A stretch of DNA of 64,000 bases from Chrysomallon squamiferum (Eukaryota > Mollusca > Gastropoda > Neomphalida > Peltospiridae): NCBI GenBank assembly GCA_012295275.1, contig CM022667.1, forward strand, positions 12,716,038-12,780,037. The letters are read 5' to 3'. Under the pieces are notes generated by a model. The model saw only the letters and a program-made list of their open reading frames with translations, did no database searches and had not been told where the DNA came from. The position numbers and the translations under genes were made by a program. Below, piece after piece: positions 62,238-64,000 of this stretch. Position 1 is the stretch's first letter; each line of letters begins with the position of its first letter.

Positions 62238-64000
62238 ATGGGAGTTCGAGGGCTAACAACTTTTATAGACTGCAATCCCCATTTTCTTCAAGACCACCGT
62301 TTCCATGACAGTAAACTGGTGATAGATGGAAACAACTTTTATTATTTTCTCTATTACTATTGCCACGTCCGGTATCAGTTTGGTGGTGATTATGACCAGT
62401 ATTCAAAAAAGGTTAAAGAGATCTTTCAGACATTGAGAGCATGCAACATTGAACCATATGTCGTCTTTGATGGTGGTTATGAAACAGATGGAAGGAAACT
62501 GAAGACAACACTGAACAGAGCTAAAGAAAGGATACATCTAGCAGGTTTCATTTCTCATGGGAGACACGGAAAAGTCCTACCAATTCTTGCTTACGAAACG
62601 TTCAAAACAACACTGGATTTGATTGGTGTTCCTCATGTAACATGTGACTTTGAAGCTGATCGGCAGTTGGTTACCTTGGCAAACATGTGGAACTGTCCAC
62701 TTCTCAGTAATGACAGTGATTTTTTTATATTCAACTTGAAAGCTGGACTTATTATTTTAGATTATGTTGACTTCAGAATAAGTTATGCTGAAGATGAACA
62801 ATCTGGTGAAAAGTTTTCATTTATATCCACTCAGTTATTTCACATAGAACATTTTGTTAAGAGTGTGAAAGGAATTGATAAGTCATGCATGCCTTTGTTT
62901 GCATCTCTGTTGGGCAATGACTTTGTTGATCCAGGAATATTTGGACCATTCTTCTCTCAACTTAAATATTCCCAAAAATCCACAAAGAATAAAACCTCAA
63001 CATCAAAAAAGTTTTCAAAAATGTTTGCTGTTTTACAATGGTTGAGACAATGTAGAAATATATCTGAAGCTACTGCATCCCTTCTTGACAACTTTAAAAC
63101 TTCTAAACAGCAATATATACATACCATTTTGGACAAATCAGTAAAATCTTACACAGATCCAGAAACATTTGAATCATTTCATCTTCTGAATTACTTTCAA
63201 GGTGACCCAAGAACAGAATCTTCAATGCACACAGAGGAGTGCAAAGCTTACAATGGATCCTCTCTTCCTGTCTGGTTTGTCCAGTCACTGAGATGTGGTT
63301 ACTTCAGTGGATTCTACATCCAGAACTCCATAGTTTTACACCGCATCGTTCAGCAGACCCAGGTGGAAGATCTAAGTCAACCATCAACTTATGTCATGAC
63401 TGAGAAAATCAGGAGAGTCATGTATGGAATTCTTTTGAAGGAAGACATTGCTACAGTGAAGGACCAGAACAGTTCAAATCAGTCTCAGCATGTAGTGGAA
63501 TATGTCAGGGAAATGAAAAACTTGAAGAAGATCCAAGTAGCTCCAATCATGGACCTGCCTGGATTTGGTGAACTTCCAACTATCAGTGATGTTCTGTTAT
63601 GTTCTGTCACAAGACGTCAACAGATTATTCTGGAAACTTTATCAATTGAAAGAAAATTTATTAGTCAGTTTTCTCCTGACTTGCAGCTCATCATGGCTTG
63701 TGTTTTATACTGGATTACCAATGCTGAACCAAAGGTAACTAAGCATCATCTGGATGCTGTTCTAATGTGTTTTATTTTCCTTCATACCAAGGCAAGACTT
63801 GAAAGAAGTGATTCAGCAGAGACAACTGTAAATGAATTAATATTGTCTTCTAGTCAGAGAAATGAAAATGTCTCAGAACCTGTATGTGAAATTAGTGTTA
63901 CACACACTGTTACAAATGTAGCAACAGAGAAAGAGTTGACAATGGTCTGTAATAATCTTAACAAACACCACAAAGAAATGCAGAAAGTTACAAACTCAAA
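62238..64000 (+). CDS. ASTE1: Protein asteroid homologue 1 (XPG/FEN1-like nuclease), 3' end outside the window
   Basis: ASTE1 is a structure-specific nuclease relative; the vertebrate protein acts in DNA double-strand-break end processing downstream of shieldin. The frame is open and apparently intronless from ATG 62238 to the window end (587 codons and two bases). The start is fixed by the family N-terminus MGVRGLTTFI. XPG-N landmarks follow: VIDGNN (D30), GGDYD (49-53), YVVFDGG (D78), then the XPG-I-like FEADRQLVTLAN (E139, D141) and LSNDSDFFIF (D159, D161). Later ASTE1-specific stretches are LLGNDFVDPG, VWFVQSLRCGYFSG, QQTQVEDLSQP, IRRVMYGILL and RRQQIILETL. The final visible residues are Lys- and Ser-rich and poorly conserved. 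The human protein has about 679 residues, so a modest C-terminal piece is missing here. Confidence 0.95.
   Translation, partial: MGVRGLTTFIDCNPHFLQDHRFHDSKLVIDGNNFYYFLYYYCHVRYQFGGDYDQYSKKVKEIFQTLRACNIEPYVVFDGGYETDGRKLKTTLNRAKERIHLAGFISHGRHGKVLPILAYETFKTTLDLIGVPHVTCDFEADRQLVTLANMWNCPLLSNDSDFFIFNLKAGLIILDYVDFRISYAEDEQSGEKFSFISTQLFHIEHFVKSVKGIDKSCMPLFASLLGNDFVDPGIFGPFFSQLKYSQKSTKNKTSTSKKFSKMFAVLQWLRQCRNISEATASLLDNFKTSKQQYIHTILDKSVKSYTDPETFESFHLLNYFQGDPRTESSMHTEECKAYNGSSLPVWFVQSLRCGYFSGFYIQNSIVLHRIVQQTQVEDLSQPSTYVMTEKIRRVMYGILLKEDIATVKDQNSSNQSQHVVEYVREMKNLKKIQVAPIMDLPGFGELPTISDVLLCSVTRRQQIILETLSIERKFISQFSPDLQLIMACVLYWITNAEPKVTKHHLDAVLMCFIFLHTKARLERSDSAETTVNELILSSSQRNENVSEPVCEISVTHTVTNVATEKELTMVCNNLNKHHKEMQKVTNS

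Overview
This is a eukaryotic (animal) genomic window. The protein-coding parts are short exons with GT..AG borders, separated by long introns that are very AT-rich and full of microsatellites ((AAT)n, (TTTA)n, (CA)n, (CT)n, poly-A/T). Every gene I recognise is a conserved animal gene, translated with the standard code. Divergence from the vertebrate proteins, intron density and several copies of a short motif resembling AAGGGAGATAACTC (which I associate with molluscan genomes) suggest a bilaterian invertebrate, probably a mollusc. That assignment is inference; the gene identities are much firmer.

Layout. (1) 1-4892: intronic or upstream DNA of the first gene, with no recognisable exon. (2) 4893-29583, plus strand: the last three recognisable coding exons of CBFB (core-binding factor beta, the RUNX partner); the 5' exons lie before the window. 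The final intron is 21 kb and holds several patches of higher-complexity, less AT-rich DNA and two exon-like segments. (3) 29584-37743: intergenic DNA plus 3' UTRs, no gene recognised. (4) 37744-55508, minus strand: a complete 20-exon KATNB1 (katanin p80 regulatory subunit), 631 residues by my splice model, with every exon phase consistent. (5) 55777-57280, plus strand: a complete 3-exon UPF0598/C8orf82 homologue (214 residues), head-to-head with KATNB1 across 268 bp. (6) 58110-60840, minus strand: PIGM (GPI mannosyltransferase 1) in five exons, with an apparent one-base frameshift near 59922. (7) 62238-64000 (window end), plus strand: ASTE1 (asteroid-type XPG/FEN1-like nuclease), one long open exon that leaves the window.

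Functionally the genes are a housekeeping mixture (transcription cofactor, microtubule severing, a probable mitochondrial UPF0598 protein, GPI-anchor synthesis, DNA-end processing). They do not form one pathway. The most distinctive signal is inside KATNB1: at least four exon borders (exons 6, 7, 11 and 19) are the source or endpoint of partial duplications or tandem arrays that carry exon plus splice-site sequence into the introns. Most copies have lost the splice dinucleotide.
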